64,000 bases of DNA from Flavobacterium sp. ALD4 (GTDB taxonomy: Bacteria; Bacteroidota; Bacteroidia; Flavobacteriales; Flavobacteriaceae): contig NZ_PJBJ01000022.1 in assembly GCF_002836475.1 (NCBI RefSeq), positions 124,001 through 188,000 of the forward strand. The letters run 5' to 3'. Each line of letters starts with the position of its first letter. Positions within the stretch are counted from its first letter, which is position 1. Below, one piece after another: positions 46,325-56,589 of the stretch. Below the pieces are notes generated by a model. The model was not told where the DNA came from, made no database searches, and saw only the letters and a list, made by a program, of their open reading frames with translations. Both the position numbers and the translations under genes were made by a program.

Positions 46325-48058
46325 ATGAAAAATGATAGAGACAAAATAGAAGAAGTATTAAGTCTTCGTCAAAAGGCAGAAGCCCAACAGAGGAATAAAA
46401 AATCAGCTTTAGACTTATCTGAGAATGAAATAATTAGGCTTGTTCATGAATTAGAAGTTCATCAGATTGAATTAGAAATGCAGAATGAAGAACTTTCATT
46501 GGCCAAAGGCCAATCTGATAGTGCCACTAAAAAAAACACTGAATTATACGATTTTTTACCTTCGGGTTATTTTACCCTTAATAGAGAGGGTGATGTAATC
46601 GGCATCAATCGGGCTGGCGCCGAGTTGTTGGGAAAAAACCGATTTAAATTAATAAATAGTAGGTTCGGCTTTTTTGTTTCAGATGACACAAAGCCAATTT
46701 TCAATCTTTTTTTGGAGAAGATTTTTGAATATTCGAAAAAAGAATCTTGTGAAGTCTCCCTTATAAATAACGAAGATGAAACTACTTATGTTTACATTAC
46801 GGGTATTGTAGATGAAATTACGGAGTATTGTCATATCTCCGTAATTGAAATTACCGATCGAAAGTTGATGGAGATTGAATTGATTAAAGCAAAAGAAGAG
46901 GCAGAAGCCGCCAACATTGCTAAAGCTGATTTCCTTGCCAATATGAGCCATGAAATTAGAACGCCATTAAATGGAATAATTGGGTTCACCGACTTGTTAG
47001 TTAAATCAAATCTAGAAGAACATCATCTGGAATACATGTCAACGGTTAACGAATCAGCAATGATATTAATGCATATCGTAAATGATGTTTTGGACTTTTC
47101 TAAAATTGAAGCCGGTAAATTGGAACTGGAAATCACAAAAACAGATATTTGTGAGTTGACTAAGCAGGTTATAGATTTGTTTAAATGGCAAGCGACAACC
47201 AAGAAGATAGACTTAGTACTTAATATTGATTACAATGTTTCACACTACATTCAAGCGGATGCTCGCAGGTTAAAACAAATATTGGTAAACCTATTAAGCA
47301 ATGCTTTAAAGTTTGGTAATACAGGGAAAATCAGTCTGGATATTTCTGAAACACCCTCTTTTAGTAAAGACTCCTGTATGATTAATTTCTCTTTGAAGTA
47401 TACGGGTATCAATATAAAAGAGCGTGCTAATAAAAAAACATTTAAGTCTTTTATTGAAAAGGACAATACTACAAGTCGTCGATTTGGAGACACTAGTTTA
47501 GGACTGTCCATCGCAAACAAACTTTTGACGTTAATGGATAGCAAATTGCAACTAAAAAGTAAAGTTGGTGAAGGAAGCGATTTCTTTTTTGCGATTTCTT
47601 TCAAGAGGGTAAATTTGAAGCAAAATATTGATTATACATTCAATTCAATCATTAGTAAGCGCATTATTCCTTTTAAAATACTTTCTAAAAAGAAGGTTTT
47701 AATAGTGGAGGACAATCAAATCAATATGTTCTTAGTAAGAACGTTTGTGAAAAAAATATTACCAAACGCTATTATTTTTGAAGCGGGTGATGGTAATGAA
47801 GCTGTATTTCATTTCAAAAAGGAAAAGCCAGATATCGTATTGATGGATATTCAGTTGCCCAACAAAAATGGGCATGAAGCAACGAGAGAGATTCGCTTAT
47901 TGTCTACGGAAGTAGAAATTCCAATTGTTGCTATAACAGCCGGAATAATGATTGACGAAAAAGAGAAATGTTTTGAGTCAGGAATGAACGACTATCTCCA
48001 AAAACCGATTACGGTATCAGATTTGGAAAAAGTATTATTGAAATGGTTAACTAAATAG
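46325..48058 (+). CDS. PAS hybrid histidine kinase with degenerate ATPase
   Basis: A 577-residue protein with an N-terminal coiled segment ([17 protein letters not shown]), one PAS domain (about 75-180), HisKA, HATPase-like and receiver domains. The phospho-accepting His209 ([13 protein letters not shown]) and receiver Asp508 ([11 protein letters not shown]) are present, and the N-box NLLSNALKF is kept. The G1 box reads KYTGINI instead of KDTGLGI, so the adenine-binding Asp is Tyr359, and the G2 box reads GDTSLGLSI instead of GGTGLGLAI. It may not autophosphorylate. It could act as a phosphatase, acceptor or dimer partner of the neighbouring kinases, from which it clearly derives. Confidence 0.9.
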   Translation: MKNDRDKIEEVLSLRQKAEAQQRNKKSALDLSENEIIRLVHELEVHQIELEMQNEELSLAKGQSDSATKKNTELYDFLPSGYFTLNREGDVIGINRAGAELLGKNRFKLINSRFGFFVSDDTKPIFNLFLEKIFEYSKKESCEVSLINNEDETTYVYITGIVDEITEYCHISVIEITDRKLMEIELIKAKEEAEAANIAKADFLANMSHEIRTPLNGIIGFTDLLVKSNLEEHHLEYMSTVNESAMILMHIVNDVLDFSKIEAGKLELEITKTDICELTKQVIDLFKWQATTKKIDLVLNIDYNVSHYIQADARRLKQILVNLLSNALKFGNTGKISLDISETPSFSKDSCMINFSLKYTGINIKERANKKTFKSFIEKDNTTSRRFGDTSLGLSIANKLLTLMDSKLQLKSKVGEGSDFFFAISFKRVNLKQNIDYTFNSIISKRIIPFKILSKKKVLIVEDNQINMFLVRTFVKKILPNAIIFEAGDGNEAVFHFKKEKPDIVLMDIQLPNKNGHEATREIRLLSTEVEIPIVAITAGIMIDEKEKCFESGMNDYLQKPITVSDLEKVLLKWLTK

Positions 48059-48663
48059 AGGTTGTTTTTAGTATTTTGAATCTGAAGAAATAGCGTCTCA
48101 GAATAGGTTTTTGTTGAAAAAAAAATATTTCTAATTAAAAATATTTCTTTATTTAATTAGAGTTGGATGCATTTGTAAGTGGTCAAAAATAATAGAATTA
48201 GGATTCTTTAATTCCAAGCTGACAGCTTTTTTCCAGTAATGCAAAGCCCATGAAAATTGGATATGACTACCCTCGGAACATTTTAACTCGCCATGCAGAT
48301 GGGGGGATCTGTAAACTTTGTGAATTCATAATAATCGGTTGATTTTTTTTCGAATACCAATTGGATGTTTCAGTATTTATCTTTAGTTAAATTATACCAA
48401 ACGAATATATGTTTTATTCCTCCCGATAGTTATCGGGAGCGTTCTGGTAATATGCCGATAGCCTGTGGAGATTTTTCGGCATAATATGAAAATAGTACAA
48501 TGCAATTGGACTATATTTAATATACAATCGGTATTAATTCTAAAAGTAACTGTTTACAGAAAGTAATAATAGACGTTTAGAAATAATAAATTACATTTAT
48601 CATAAATTAGCCTGATGCTTTATTTTAAACATTGGGATTGATTTATAATAGTGCAATATCATA
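48059..48663. other. Intergenic region with a TCCCGATA palindrome
   Basis: About 600 bp without a supported gene. Positions 48420-48439 are a perfect inverted repeat with core TCCCGATAGTTATCGGGA, the best member of a small palindrome family in this window. On the minus strand about 58 codons remain open near 48165-48335 without a start codon; this could be a gene remnant or chance. Confidence 0.55.
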
Positions 48664-51600
48664 ATGAAAAAGAGAGAGAACAAACAAGTTTTACTGGAAG
48701 AAGATACCTTTTCTAAAACAACCACAAAGAACACTGTTGCTAAAGATGGGAGCAGTGACTTCCCTATTGTTGGCATAGGAGCTTCTGCAGGAGGACTGGA
48801 GGCAATGGAAGTTTTTTTTAAAAATATGCCGAAAAATCCCGGTATGGCATTCGTCGTTATTCAACATCTCGATCCTAGTCATGTTGGAATTTTACCGGAG
48901 CTATTGCAACGTACTACTTTGATAAAGGTCTTGCAGGTAACGGATCGTCTCAAGGTAAAGCCTAATCATATTTATGTTATTCCTCCAAATAAAAGTTTGA
49001 CAATACTAAATGGTGTACTGCATCTGTTTGCCCCCATTCAAAACAGGTGGTTGCGATTACCGATCGATATATTCTTTCGTTCCTTAGCGCTTGATAAGTT
49101 AAATAAAAGTGCTGGGATTATTCTCTCAGGAATGGGGTCTGATGGGAGTCTAGGAATTAAAGCCATTAAAGAACAGCGTGGATTTGTTTTGGTTCAGGAT
49201 CCTGCTACAGCAAAATTTGATTCGATGCCACTGCATGCCACTGAAGCCATTTTAGTTGATGTTGTAGCGCCGGTAGAAGAATTACCCGCTAAATTGATTG
49301 CACTTTTTGAACACACAGTAGTAATAGAAAATGAATCAAGTATAGATAGCAAAAACAGAACTAGTCTCGAAAAAATTATCATCTTACTTCGAGAAGAGAC
49401 TGGTCATGATTTTTTACTCTATAAAAAAACGACTTTAATGCGTCGCATTGAAAGGCGTAAGGGAGTCCATCAATTAGATAGTACGCAAGATTATGTTCGT
49501 TTTTTACAAGAGAATCCTAATGAAATTAAGTTACTTTTCAAAGAGTTATTAATAGGGGTAACTAGTTTTTTCCGTGACGCAGGCATATGGGATAAACTAA
49601 AAAGTACTATTCTTCCTGACCTTGTTAAAGGTTTACCCGACGGTTATGTATTAAGGGCATGGATTGCCGCCTGCTCAACAGGAGAAGAGGCATACTCGCT
49701 TGCCATTGCTTTCAAGGAAGTTCTAGAAAGTACCGGTAAACATAGAAATTTGACGTTACAAATTTTTGCTACAGATCTAGATATTGATGCTATAGAAAAA
49801 GCGCGCCGAGGTTTCTTCACCTCTAATATTGTTGTAGATGTTTCACCGGAAAGAATCAGTAAGTTTTTCAATATCGAAGCTGGTGGTTATCGCGTGAATT
49901 CAAGTATAAGAGAAATGCTTATTTTCGCACCCCATAATGTCATTAAAGACCCTCCTTTTACTAAGCTAAATATAGTGATGTGTCGTAATATGTTGATCTA
50001 TATGGAAGCGCCTTTACAAAAGAAGCTAATTGAATTATTTAACTATAGCCTTCTCCCAGGAGGCATCATGATACTAGGCTCTGCTGAAGCCATATCTCAT
50101 AATAATGAAGGGTTTGAGGTTTTAGATACTAAATTAAAGTTTTATAAGCGTACGAATATCTCTTTATCATCAGAATTAACAGATTTTCCAAGTTCTTTTT
50201 CAAGAAGTAAAACAAAAAATAAAGAAATAATTAATACTCCTAAAGTGGTCGAAAATATTCAAAATCTAGCAGATCAGATAGTACTTCAACAATTTGCGCC
50301 AGCCAGTGTACTCGTAAATGACAAAGGAGATATTATATACATTACAGGAAGAACTGGTAAATATCTAGAACCTGTTGCCGGTAAAGCAAATTGGAATATC
50401 CACGCAATGGCGCGAGATGGCTTGAGCAATGAACTGCCTAACGCCTTTCAAAGAGCACTGCGCAGTAGTGAGCCAGTTGAGCTGAGAAACATTAAAATTC
50501 GAAATAATAACGGAGATTTTAACTATGCGACGATAACAATTAAACAGATTGAAAGTCCTGATCAGTTAAAGGGTATGGTCCTGATCGTTTTTAAGGAGGA
50601 ACGAGAGATCGTACTATCACATTTATCGCAACAGAAAAATAGCAAATTATCGTTGTCAGGTAGACAGAAAGAACTTGAGTCTGAATTGCAGCAATCAAAA
50701 GAAGATTTGCTGAACTCACGCGAACAAATGCAAGCCTCGCAGGAAGAGCTAAAGTCAATCAATGAAGAATTACAATCAACAAACGAAGAATTGCAATCAA
50801 CAAATGAGGAATTGACGACTTCAAAAGAAGAGATGCAAAGCTTAAATGAAGAGTTACAGACCGTAAACGCAGAACTTCAAAATAAGTTGAGTGACTTTGA
50901 GCAAGCAAATAACGATATGAAAAATTTGCTTAACAGTACTGAAATCGCAACACTTTTTCTAGACAAAGAGTTAAACATACGCAGGTTTACTGATCCTGTA
51001 ATGAAAATATTTAAAGTCAGATCTGGCGATGCCGGTAGGCCTTTTACGGACCTAGTAAATGATTTGAATTATCCTGATATGGGGGGGGATGCACGAAACG
51101 TAATTAAAAACTTAACTCCTATTCAAAATACGATAAGTACAAAGGATGACAGGTGGTACAACGTCAGGATCATGCCCTATCGAACCCTCGATGATCGCAT
51201 TGACGGCCTTGTTATTACATTTACAGACATAACTGTTTCAAAAAAAGCAGAAGAAACATTACTAAAGGAAAATAGGTACCGACGACTGTTTGAATCGGCT
51301 AAAGATGGTATTCTTATACTCAATGCAGAAACAGGTAATATTATTGATGTTAATCCATTTTTAATTGAAATGTTAGGCTATTCTTATGAGCAATTTGTTG
51401 AAAAAGCAATTTGGGAAATAGGCTCCCTTCAAGATATAGTGGCTAATAAAGAAAAGTTCTCGGAGTTAAAGAAAAAGGAATTTGTCCGTTATGCCAATTT
51501 ACCACTTCAAACAGCTGATGGAAGAGAGATTAAAGTAGAATTTGTAAGTACGATGTACTTGATGAATAATAAAAAAGTAATTCAATGTATCATTCGAGAT

Positions 51601-51999
51601 ATTACAGACCGTAAACGAATCGAAGAAGCATTAACTTTTGCTGACATGCGCTATCATCACCTTTTTGAATCAGTAAATGAGGGAATCTTTTTTATTGATG
51701 CCATGACGGGGAAAATAACGGATATAAATCCATTTTTGATACAACTATTGGGCTATCCAAAAGCGGAGCTTATAAAAAAACCAATTTGGGACCTCAATTT
51801 TTTAAATAATATAATAACGAATAAGGATGCGTTTAAAGAATTAAAACAGGAAAAATCTGTTAATTATGAAAACGTCCAAATTGAAACAGCCAACGGACAA
51901 GAAATCAATGTTGACTTTGTGTTAAATACATATGTACTTGATAGTCATGTAGTAATACAATGTTTTATTCGTAACTTTACTAACGCACATTCGAAATAA
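48664..51999 (+). CDS. CheB-CheR fusion with coiled coil and PAS domains
   Basis: A 1111-residue fusion. Residues about 33-215 form a CheB methylesterase domain with the catalytic Ser41 (GIGASAGGLEAM), a His in VIQHLDPSHVG and an Asp in LSGMGSDGSLGI. Residues about 235-500 form a CheR methyltransferase (WIAACSTGEEAYSLAI and MCRNMLIYM). A long coiled coil built of repeated EELQSTNEEL units spans about 660-755. Three PAS domains follow, the last two close copies of each other. There is no kinase domain. No chemoreceptor is nearby, so the substrate is unknown. A G8 tract at 51081-51088 lies in the first PAS domain. Confidence 0.93.
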   Translation: MKKRENKQVLLEEDTFSKTTTKNTVAKDGSSDFPIVGIGASAGGLEAMEVFFKNMPKNPGMAFVVIQHLDPSHVGILPELLQRTTLIKVLQVTDRLKVKPNHIYVIPPNKSLTILNGVLHLFAPIQNRWLRLPIDIFFRSLALDKLNKSAGIILSGMGSDGSLGIKAIKEQRGFVLVQDPATAKFDSMPLHATEAILVDVVAPVEELPAKLIALFEHTVVIENESSIDSKNRTSLEKIIILLREETGHDFLLYKKTTLMRRIERRKGVHQLDSTQDYVRFLQENPNEIKLLFKELLIGVTSFFRDAGIWDKLKSTILPDLVKGLPDGYVLRAWIAACSTGEEAYSLAIAFKEVLESTGKHRNLTLQIFATDLDIDAIEKARRGFFTSNIVVDVSPERISKFFNIEAGGYRVNSSIREMLIFAPHNVIKDPPFTKLNIVMCRNMLIYMEAPLQKKLIELFNYSLLPGGIMILGSAEAISHNNEGFEVLDTKLKFYKRTNISLSSELTDFPSSFSRSKTKNKEIINTPKVVENIQNLADQIVLQQFAPASVLVNDKGDIIYITGRTGKYLEPVAGKANWNIHAMARDGLSNELPNAFQRALRSSEPVELRNIKIRNNNGDFNYATITIKQIESPDQLKGMVLIVFKEEREIVLSHLSQQKNSKLSLSGRQKELESELQQSKEDLLNSREQMQASQEELKSINEELQSTNEELQSTNEELTTSKEEMQSLNEELQTVNAELQNKLSDFEQANNDMKNLLNSTEIATLFLDKELNIRRFTDPVMKIFKVRSGDAGRPFTDLVNDLNYPDMGGDARNVIKNLTPIQNTISTKDDRWYNVRIMPYRTLDDRIDGLVITFTDITVSKKAEETLLKENRYRRLFESAKDGILILNAETGNIIDVNPFLIEMLGYSYEQFVEKAIWEIGSLQDIVANKEKFSELKKKEFVRYANLPLQTADGREIKVEFVSTMYLMNNKKVIQCIIRDITDRKRIEEALTFADMRYHHLFESVNEGIFFIDAMTGKITDINPFLIQLLGYPKAELIKKPIWDLNFLNNIITNKDAFKELKQEKSVNYENVQIETANGQEINVDFVLNTYVLDSHVVIQCFIRNFTNAHSK

Positions 52000-52075
52000 A
52001 CGTCTCGAATAGGATATAGGATCATTATAAAATAAATCTTTATTAATGCGACAGCATTTAAAATAGTTAGTATGT

Positions 52076-54223
52076 ATGGAGAATGCTGAAAACAGTTCAA
52101 AAGTTACCGCACTTCTTAGGCTAAAGTTTGAAGAACTACAAAAAAATAAAAATGAATTGAGATTTGACGGGAAACCTAGTGAGGCAAATACTTTGAAGCT
52201 CATTCATGAATTAGAAGTCCATCAGATGGAGCTTGAAATTCAGAATGAAGAATTGTTCTTAGCAAAAGAGCAAGCGGAACAGGCAATCGAAAAATACACT
52301 AAATTATACGATTATGCACCTTCTGGGTATTTTACGCTGTCCCAGGATGGTACGATTACTGAAGCTAATCTCACTGGGGCCCATATGCTAGGTAAAATGC
52401 GTTCAAGTATATTAAATAGTCAATTTGGTTTTTTCATTTCTGATGCTACAAAAAATATATTTAATGATTTTTTAACAAAAATATTTAAAAATAATGTTAC
52501 AGAATTATGTGAAGTAAACTTCATAACTAACGATCAGAAATCTTTTTTCGGTTACTTATCCGGTGTTGTCGCAACAGATCCTTCGCTATGTAATATAACA
52601 TTAATTGATATCACAGAACGTAAGGAAGCTGAAGCTGCCTTGTGGAATAGTAAGGAAAAGTACAGTGATCTTTTGAATAACTTGGTTGAAGGTATCGTTG
52701 TTCATGCACCAGATTCCTCTATCGTACTGAGTAATCCTAAAGCCTCTGAATTGCTTGGCTTAAGTGAAGATCAAATTAGAGAAAAACAGATAATGGATCC
52801 CGATTGGAAATTTTTGAATGAATGCTATTTACCTTTACCCGCTCATGAATACCCATTTAATCAGATTTTAGCGAATAAAAAGCCACTTAAAAATTTTATT
52901 GTTGGTGTCAAAAAGTTGCATTCTAAAGCCGTCGAGTTCCTGTTGGTAAATGGCTTTCCCGTAATCGATTCTAATGGAGAGCTAACAGAGATAGTGATTA
53001 GCTTTATCGATATTACAGAGATGAAACTGATGCAGAAAGAGGTAATCAAGGCCAAATATTTTGCAGAAAAAGCAAACAAAGCTAAATCTAATTTCCTGAC
53101 TAACATGAGTCATGAGATTAGGACCCCACTGAACGGAATAATTGGGTTTACTGATTTATTGACAAAAACAGATCTAGATGCTGATCAATTTGAATATGTT
53201 AACATAGTAAATGAATCGGCTATTATATTGATGGAAATCATCAATGATGTATTAGATTTTTCTAAGATTGAATCAGGAAAATTAGAATTGAATATTGAAG
53301 AAATTGACCTTTTTGGACTTACAAGCCAAGTCATTGCTCTTTTCAAGCATCAGGCCAAACTAAAAAATATAGATTTACTCTTAACCATAGATAGTGATGT
53401 ATCTCAATTTATCTTTGCTGACGCAGTACGACTAAAACAGATTATTGTCAACTTGATAGCGAATGCTTTAAAGTTCACAGAGGAAGGATCTATACAGTTA
53501 ATCATTAAGGAAATCGCCTCCGATAATGATACCGTTTCCACTATAAAATTTTCAGTAAAGGATACTGGTATGGGGATAAAGAAGCAAAATCAGGAGAAAA
53601 TATTTCATTCTTTTGTGCAAGAAGATCTTTCTACTACTCGAAAATTTGGTGGAACAGGTTTAGGTTTGGCAATTTCCAATCAGTTGTTAGAGTTAATGAA
53701 CAGTAAATTACTTCTGAACAGTAAATATGGAAAAGGGAGTGATTTTCATTTTTTAATCGATTTTAAGAAGTCAGAAAGGAGAGAAGATACTATAGTTCCA
53801 TTTCTTCACTACAAGGATAATAAGACGGAGCTTAAAAAAGAATACCTAGACAATACGAGAATATTAATTGTGGAGGACAACAGAATTAATATGCTGTTGG
53901 CAAAAAAAATGGTAGAGAAAATAATGCCAAATTGTATCATTTTTGAAGCGACAGATGGTAAAGAAGCTATCAAGTTGTATAAGAAACAGAAGTTGGATAT
54001 TATTTTAATGGATATCCAAATGCCTAATAAAAATGGCTTTGAAGCAACTATTGCAATTAGAAAGTTAGGTCGTTCTGGCGCTACACCTATAATAGCATTG
54101 ACGGCAGGAATTTTGATTGAGGAAAAAGAAAAGTGTTTAAAAAGCGGGATGAATGATTATATTTCTAAACCCATAAATATAACGGATTTAGAGACCGTAC
54201 TACATAAGTGGGTAAAGAATTGA
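52076..54223 (+). CDS. PAS hybrid histidine kinase
   Basis: A 715-residue kinase. It has the same N-terminal coiled motif ([17 protein letters not shown]) and first PAS domain as the protein at 46325, and a second PAS domain closely similar to the twelfth PAS of the giant kinase. HisKA (His346 in [13 protein letters not shown]), HATPase with intact KDTGMGI and GGTGLGLAI boxes, and a receiver (Asp646 in [11 protein letters not shown]) follow. It starts 76 bp after the CheB-CheR fusion, so the two are probably co-transcribed. It looks fully active and could supply phosphate to the degenerate paralogue. Confidence 0.93.
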   Translation: MENAENSSKVTALLRLKFEELQKNKNELRFDGKPSEANTLKLIHELEVHQMELEIQNEELFLAKEQAEQAIEKYTKLYDYAPSGYFTLSQDGTITEANLTGAHMLGKMRSSILNSQFGFFISDATKNIFNDFLTKIFKNNVTELCEVNFITNDQKSFFGYLSGVVATDPSLCNITLIDITERKEAEAALWNSKEKYSDLLNNLVEGIVVHAPDSSIVLSNPKASELLGLSEDQIREKQIMDPDWKFLNECYLPLPAHEYPFNQILANKKPLKNFIVGVKKLHSKAVEFLLVNGFPVIDSNGELTEIVISFIDITEMKLMQKEVIKAKYFAEKANKAKSNFLTNMSHEIRTPLNGIIGFTDLLTKTDLDADQFEYVNIVNESAIILMEIINDVLDFSKIESGKLELNIEEIDLFGLTSQVIALFKHQAKLKNIDLLLTIDSDVSQFIFADAVRLKQIIVNLIANALKFTEEGSIQLIIKEIASDNDTVSTIKFSVKDTGMGIKKQNQEKIFHSFVQEDLSTTRKFGGTGLGLAISNQLLELMNSKLLLNSKYGKGSDFHFLIDFKKSERREDTIVPFLHYKDNKTELKKEYLDNTRILIVEDNRINMLLAKKMVEKIMPNCIIFEATDGKEAIKLYKKQKLDIILMDIQMPNKNGFEATIAIRKLGRSGATPIIALTAGILIEEKEKCLKSGMNDYISKPINITDLETVLHKWVKN

Positions 54224-54508
54224 TTTTGATTTTTAATTCAGATAAAAGCATACCACAGGAAACGTTATTCTTAAAATTTTTAATTCGTTTTTTTATAACT
54301 CAAAACGGCAGATCCATTTATAATAAAAGCATAAAGGGTAATTATAAAAAACGGTCTTGAAATGTCTGAGATGCTGGCTACTTTAAGCATTACCATTCGA
54401 ATTATTTCCACAAAATAGCGTATAGTGTTGGACAGGCTCAGTTGCTTTGCCTTGTTCGGCACGCTATCAATAAGTATAAAGAATCCACTCATTATAATAA
54501 AAATCACT
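54224..54508. other. Degraded region after kinase cluster
   Basis: No supported gene. A 75-codon open frame on the minus strand (54280-54507) follows directly on the TetR remnant, but its translation matches no family I recognise and is probably the decayed 3' end. Confidence 0.4.
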
Positions 54509-54998
54509 TTAAAAAATCAGCGCTGCAAATGGGAAAATAGTTAGCGAGAAGATGTCCATTAAAAGTTGCTTTGCATTCATGAGTTTTATTATCCCAGATT
54601 CTATCTCCTTTTCAATTTGGCCGATTAACGAGCTGGGATTAGGTCTGCTTTCATGGTTTAAAAACTTCATAACAAATTCAGGATTGTTGTTCATTTCCTG
54701 AATTATAAATGGCGGCAAATACGGATTTTCGATTACGAATGCGATGTAATTGTGGGTGAACTTTGTTATTTTTTCAAAATCGTATTATCAGAATTAAAAA
54801 TGGCATTGATTTGGATTGCCAACTGGCCGAATGCATTCATAAACACTGCCTCAAAAAGAAGCTTTTTTTAAAACAATAATGCAGCATTACCTTGTTTATG
54901 CCCGCTTCAAGCACAATTTCCTGGATACGTGCTCCCGCGAATCCCTTTATTTGAGACACAGTTCTGGCTGCATTAAATATTTTTTATTCAGTAGTCAT
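54509..54998 (-). pseudogene. TetR-family regulator, decayed
   Basis: From ATG 54998 the minus strand reads MTTE, a stop, then KIFNAARTVSQIKGFAGARI and QEIVLEAGINKVMLHYCF, the TetR helix-turn-helix. A frameshift follows; another frame continues MNAFGQLAIQINAIF, then another shift leads to PPFIIQEMNNNPEFVMKFL and NAKQLLMDIFSLTIFPFAA, the typical C-terminal domain of flavobacterial TetR proteins. At least one stop and two frameshifts interrupt it. It may have controlled a transporter now lost. Confidence 0.8.
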
Positions 54999-55251
54999 AG
55001 CGTGTTAATTTTGTAGTTTAACCGTTTGGTTAACAACTATATAAATAAAAGGCAACCGGAATTACTTTTTTTCTTTTTTTACGATCATGTTGAAAACTAG
55101 ACCGCCCATCAGTTTCCCATTTAAAGTGGAATTAAGTCGTTTGGATGTGATTGCACAATTGCCTGAGGCGTAGCTACATAGTGGTAGTATAAATACTCTT
55201 CAATCGCGCCTATTATTATGCCTGCTCCAGTAATGATGGTAGCTTTTTTTG
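54999..55251. other. Non-coding stretch with possible gene relic
   Basis: About 250 bp between the TetR remnant and thioredoxin. Minus-strand translation just below 55250 gives KATIITGAGIIIGAIEEYLYYH before a stop some 20 codons later; this may be the start of a lost membrane protein, but I cannot name it. Confidence 0.35.
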
Positions 55252-55557
55252 TTATTTATGGCTTTTATCTAATATGACTTTAATGATGGCATTTTTGTCT
55301 AAAACACCCGATTCTCGCCATAATTGTTTTCCTTCTTGAAAAAGAATCATCGTGGGAACACCGCGCACCTGATACTTGGATGCTATTTGTTGGTTTTTAT
55401 CCACGTCGATTTTTATAATAGAAATCCAGTCTCCTAAATTTTCTTTCACCTCTTTTAAAATGGGTCCAAGCACTTTGCAAGGTCCGCACCAAGTAGCAAA
55501 AAAATCGATCAGTACTGGTTTCTCTGATTTTATAATATTATCAAAACTACTATTCAT
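55252..55557 (-). CDS. Thioredoxin
   Basis: A 101-residue thioredoxin with the active site WCGPC (IDFFATWCGPCKVLGP, near residue 25), the cis-Pro loop GVPTMILFQ and the usual C-terminal helix. ATG 55557 is preferred over an in-frame codon 36 bp upstream because it gives normal thioredoxin length; it overlaps the end of the DUF2892 gene by 8 bp. It is the last gene of the CstB-like operon. A role in releasing persulfide sulfur or reducing the module's cysteines is inferred from the context. Confidence 0.93.
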   Translation of the reverse strand: MNSSFDNIIKSEKPVLIDFFATWCGPCKVLGPILKEVKENLGDWISIIKIDVDKNQQIASKYQVRGVPTMILFQEGKQLWRESGVLDKNAIIKVILDKSHK

Positions 55558-55756
55558 TTTTATTTTTTTTAAAAGTTGATACCTCGCATCCATTTAGACC
55601 GCATCCGGTATTAAAAATCGCTTGGAATAGAAAAAAAGCGGCCATAAAACCGAATATTAACTGTTGATATTGTACCGCTTGTTGTATTAAAAACAGTCCA
55701 ATTACTAGCCGAATCCAACGCATGGCATGCCAGTTTGTTAATAGTAATCGTTTCAT
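55550..55756 (-). CDS. DUF2892/YgaP-like membrane protein
   Basis: A 68-residue protein with two hydrophobic segments (about residues 13-28 and 30-48) and the conserved Cys pair NTGCGLNGCEV near residues 51-57. It overlaps the genes on both sides (4 and 8 bp), so expression is tightly coupled to the methyltransferase-HMA protein and thioredoxin. The cysteine-rich end could carry sulfane sulfur or a metal. Family function is unknown. Confidence 0.85.
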   Translation of the reverse strand: MKRLLLTNWHAMRWIRLVIGLFLIQQAVQYQQLIFGFMAAFFLFQAIFNTGCGLNGCEVSTFKKNKNE

Positions 55757-56589
55757 TGCGTTATTTTTTTAATTTTATAGTTGTCATCATAAGAAACTAT
55801 TTTTTGTAGTTCTTCTAATGGGATTTCTGTAGTACTGACAATCAGAATTTCCGTGAAATCTCCATTCATGCTTACGTTGAGTACTTCGTTAATGGCTGCA
55901 AATTTTTCAGTTACGGTATTCATGCAGCCACTGCAAGTAATTCCTTCAAACCGGTAAAGATTGACTTTAGCAAGACTGTTTTTTTTAAATTCAAAAAACA
56001 ATTCGGAATTGCTTCTTGGAGCTATGGAATTAGTACTATTTTCTAATTTAATAAAGTCAAATGCATTTTTAAAATGCATTTCGTATTCTTCTTGACTTCC
56101 GCCAAAAGGGGGACTTGACTCAAATGTTCTATTGAATAACAAACCAGAAAGCGTTCCGTTTTTTGCTAAAAGCTCGTGCATTTTCCAGACATATTTTTGA
56201 CGTATTACCGGTGGTAAAGCACAGAAAAAAGTTTGTTCAATAATCAAATCATATTCGCCTTTATGGCTAAAAAAATTTCCCAACAGCACCTTTATACAGG
56301 TATTGGTAAGGAATTTTTGCTCAATAATTTTCACTAATGTCGGAGCAATATCGATTACTGTAACATTGGTAAATCCTTGCTCTAGAAGATAAGCCGCTTC
56401 ATAGTTGTTCCCGCAACCCGGAATTAAAATAGCGATGTTTTTATCTTTTAGAGTATCTATATAGGCTTTAATTGGGGGAGATACTAGGCCTAAATCCCAA
56501 CCTGTAGCATTTGCTTTGTACTGTGCGTCCCAGTAGTTTTGATCTAAGGTATTTTCATAGGATACAACACAACATGATTCATCATTCAT
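55753..56589 (-). CDS. TPMT-like methyltransferase fused to an HMA domain
   Basis: A 278-residue fusion. Residues about 10-195 are a SAM-dependent methyltransferase of the thiopurine methyltransferase type: YWDAQYKANATGWDLGLVSPPI, the SAM loop ILIPGCGNNYEAAYLL and LIIEQTFFCALPP. Residues about 205-278 are a heavy-metal-associated domain with the metal-binding motif GITCSGCMNTV. Bacterial TPMT relatives methylate selenium, tellurium or thiol compounds. A built-in metal or metalloid carrier domain suggests that the substrate is a metalloid or thiol bound to the HMA cysteines. It overlaps the DUF202 gene by 8 bp and the DUF2892 gene by 4 bp. Confidence 0.88.
   Translation of the reverse strand: MNDESCCVVSYENTLDQNYWDAQYKANATGWDLGLVSPPIKAYIDTLKDKNIAILIPGCGNNYEAAYLLEQGFTNVTVIDIAPTLVKIIEQKFLTNTCIKVLLGNFFSHKGEYDLIIEQTFFCALPPVIRQKYVWKMHELLAKNGTLSGLLFNRTFESSPPFGGSQEEYEMHFKNAFDFIKLENSTNSIAPRSNSELFFEFKKNSLAKVNLYRFEGITCSGCMNTVTEKFAAINEVLNVSMNGDFTEILIVSTTEIPLEELQKIVSYDDNYKIKKITQ

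Noticed and set aside
48165..48335. About 58 open codons on the minus strand between kinase 2 and the CheB-CheR gene
   Set aside because: No start codon, no recognised family; could be chance in this stretch.
54280..54507. A 75-codon hydrophobic open frame after the TetR remnant
   Set aside because: No recognisable family, no promoter, and directly continuous with a decayed gene; more likely debris than a gene.
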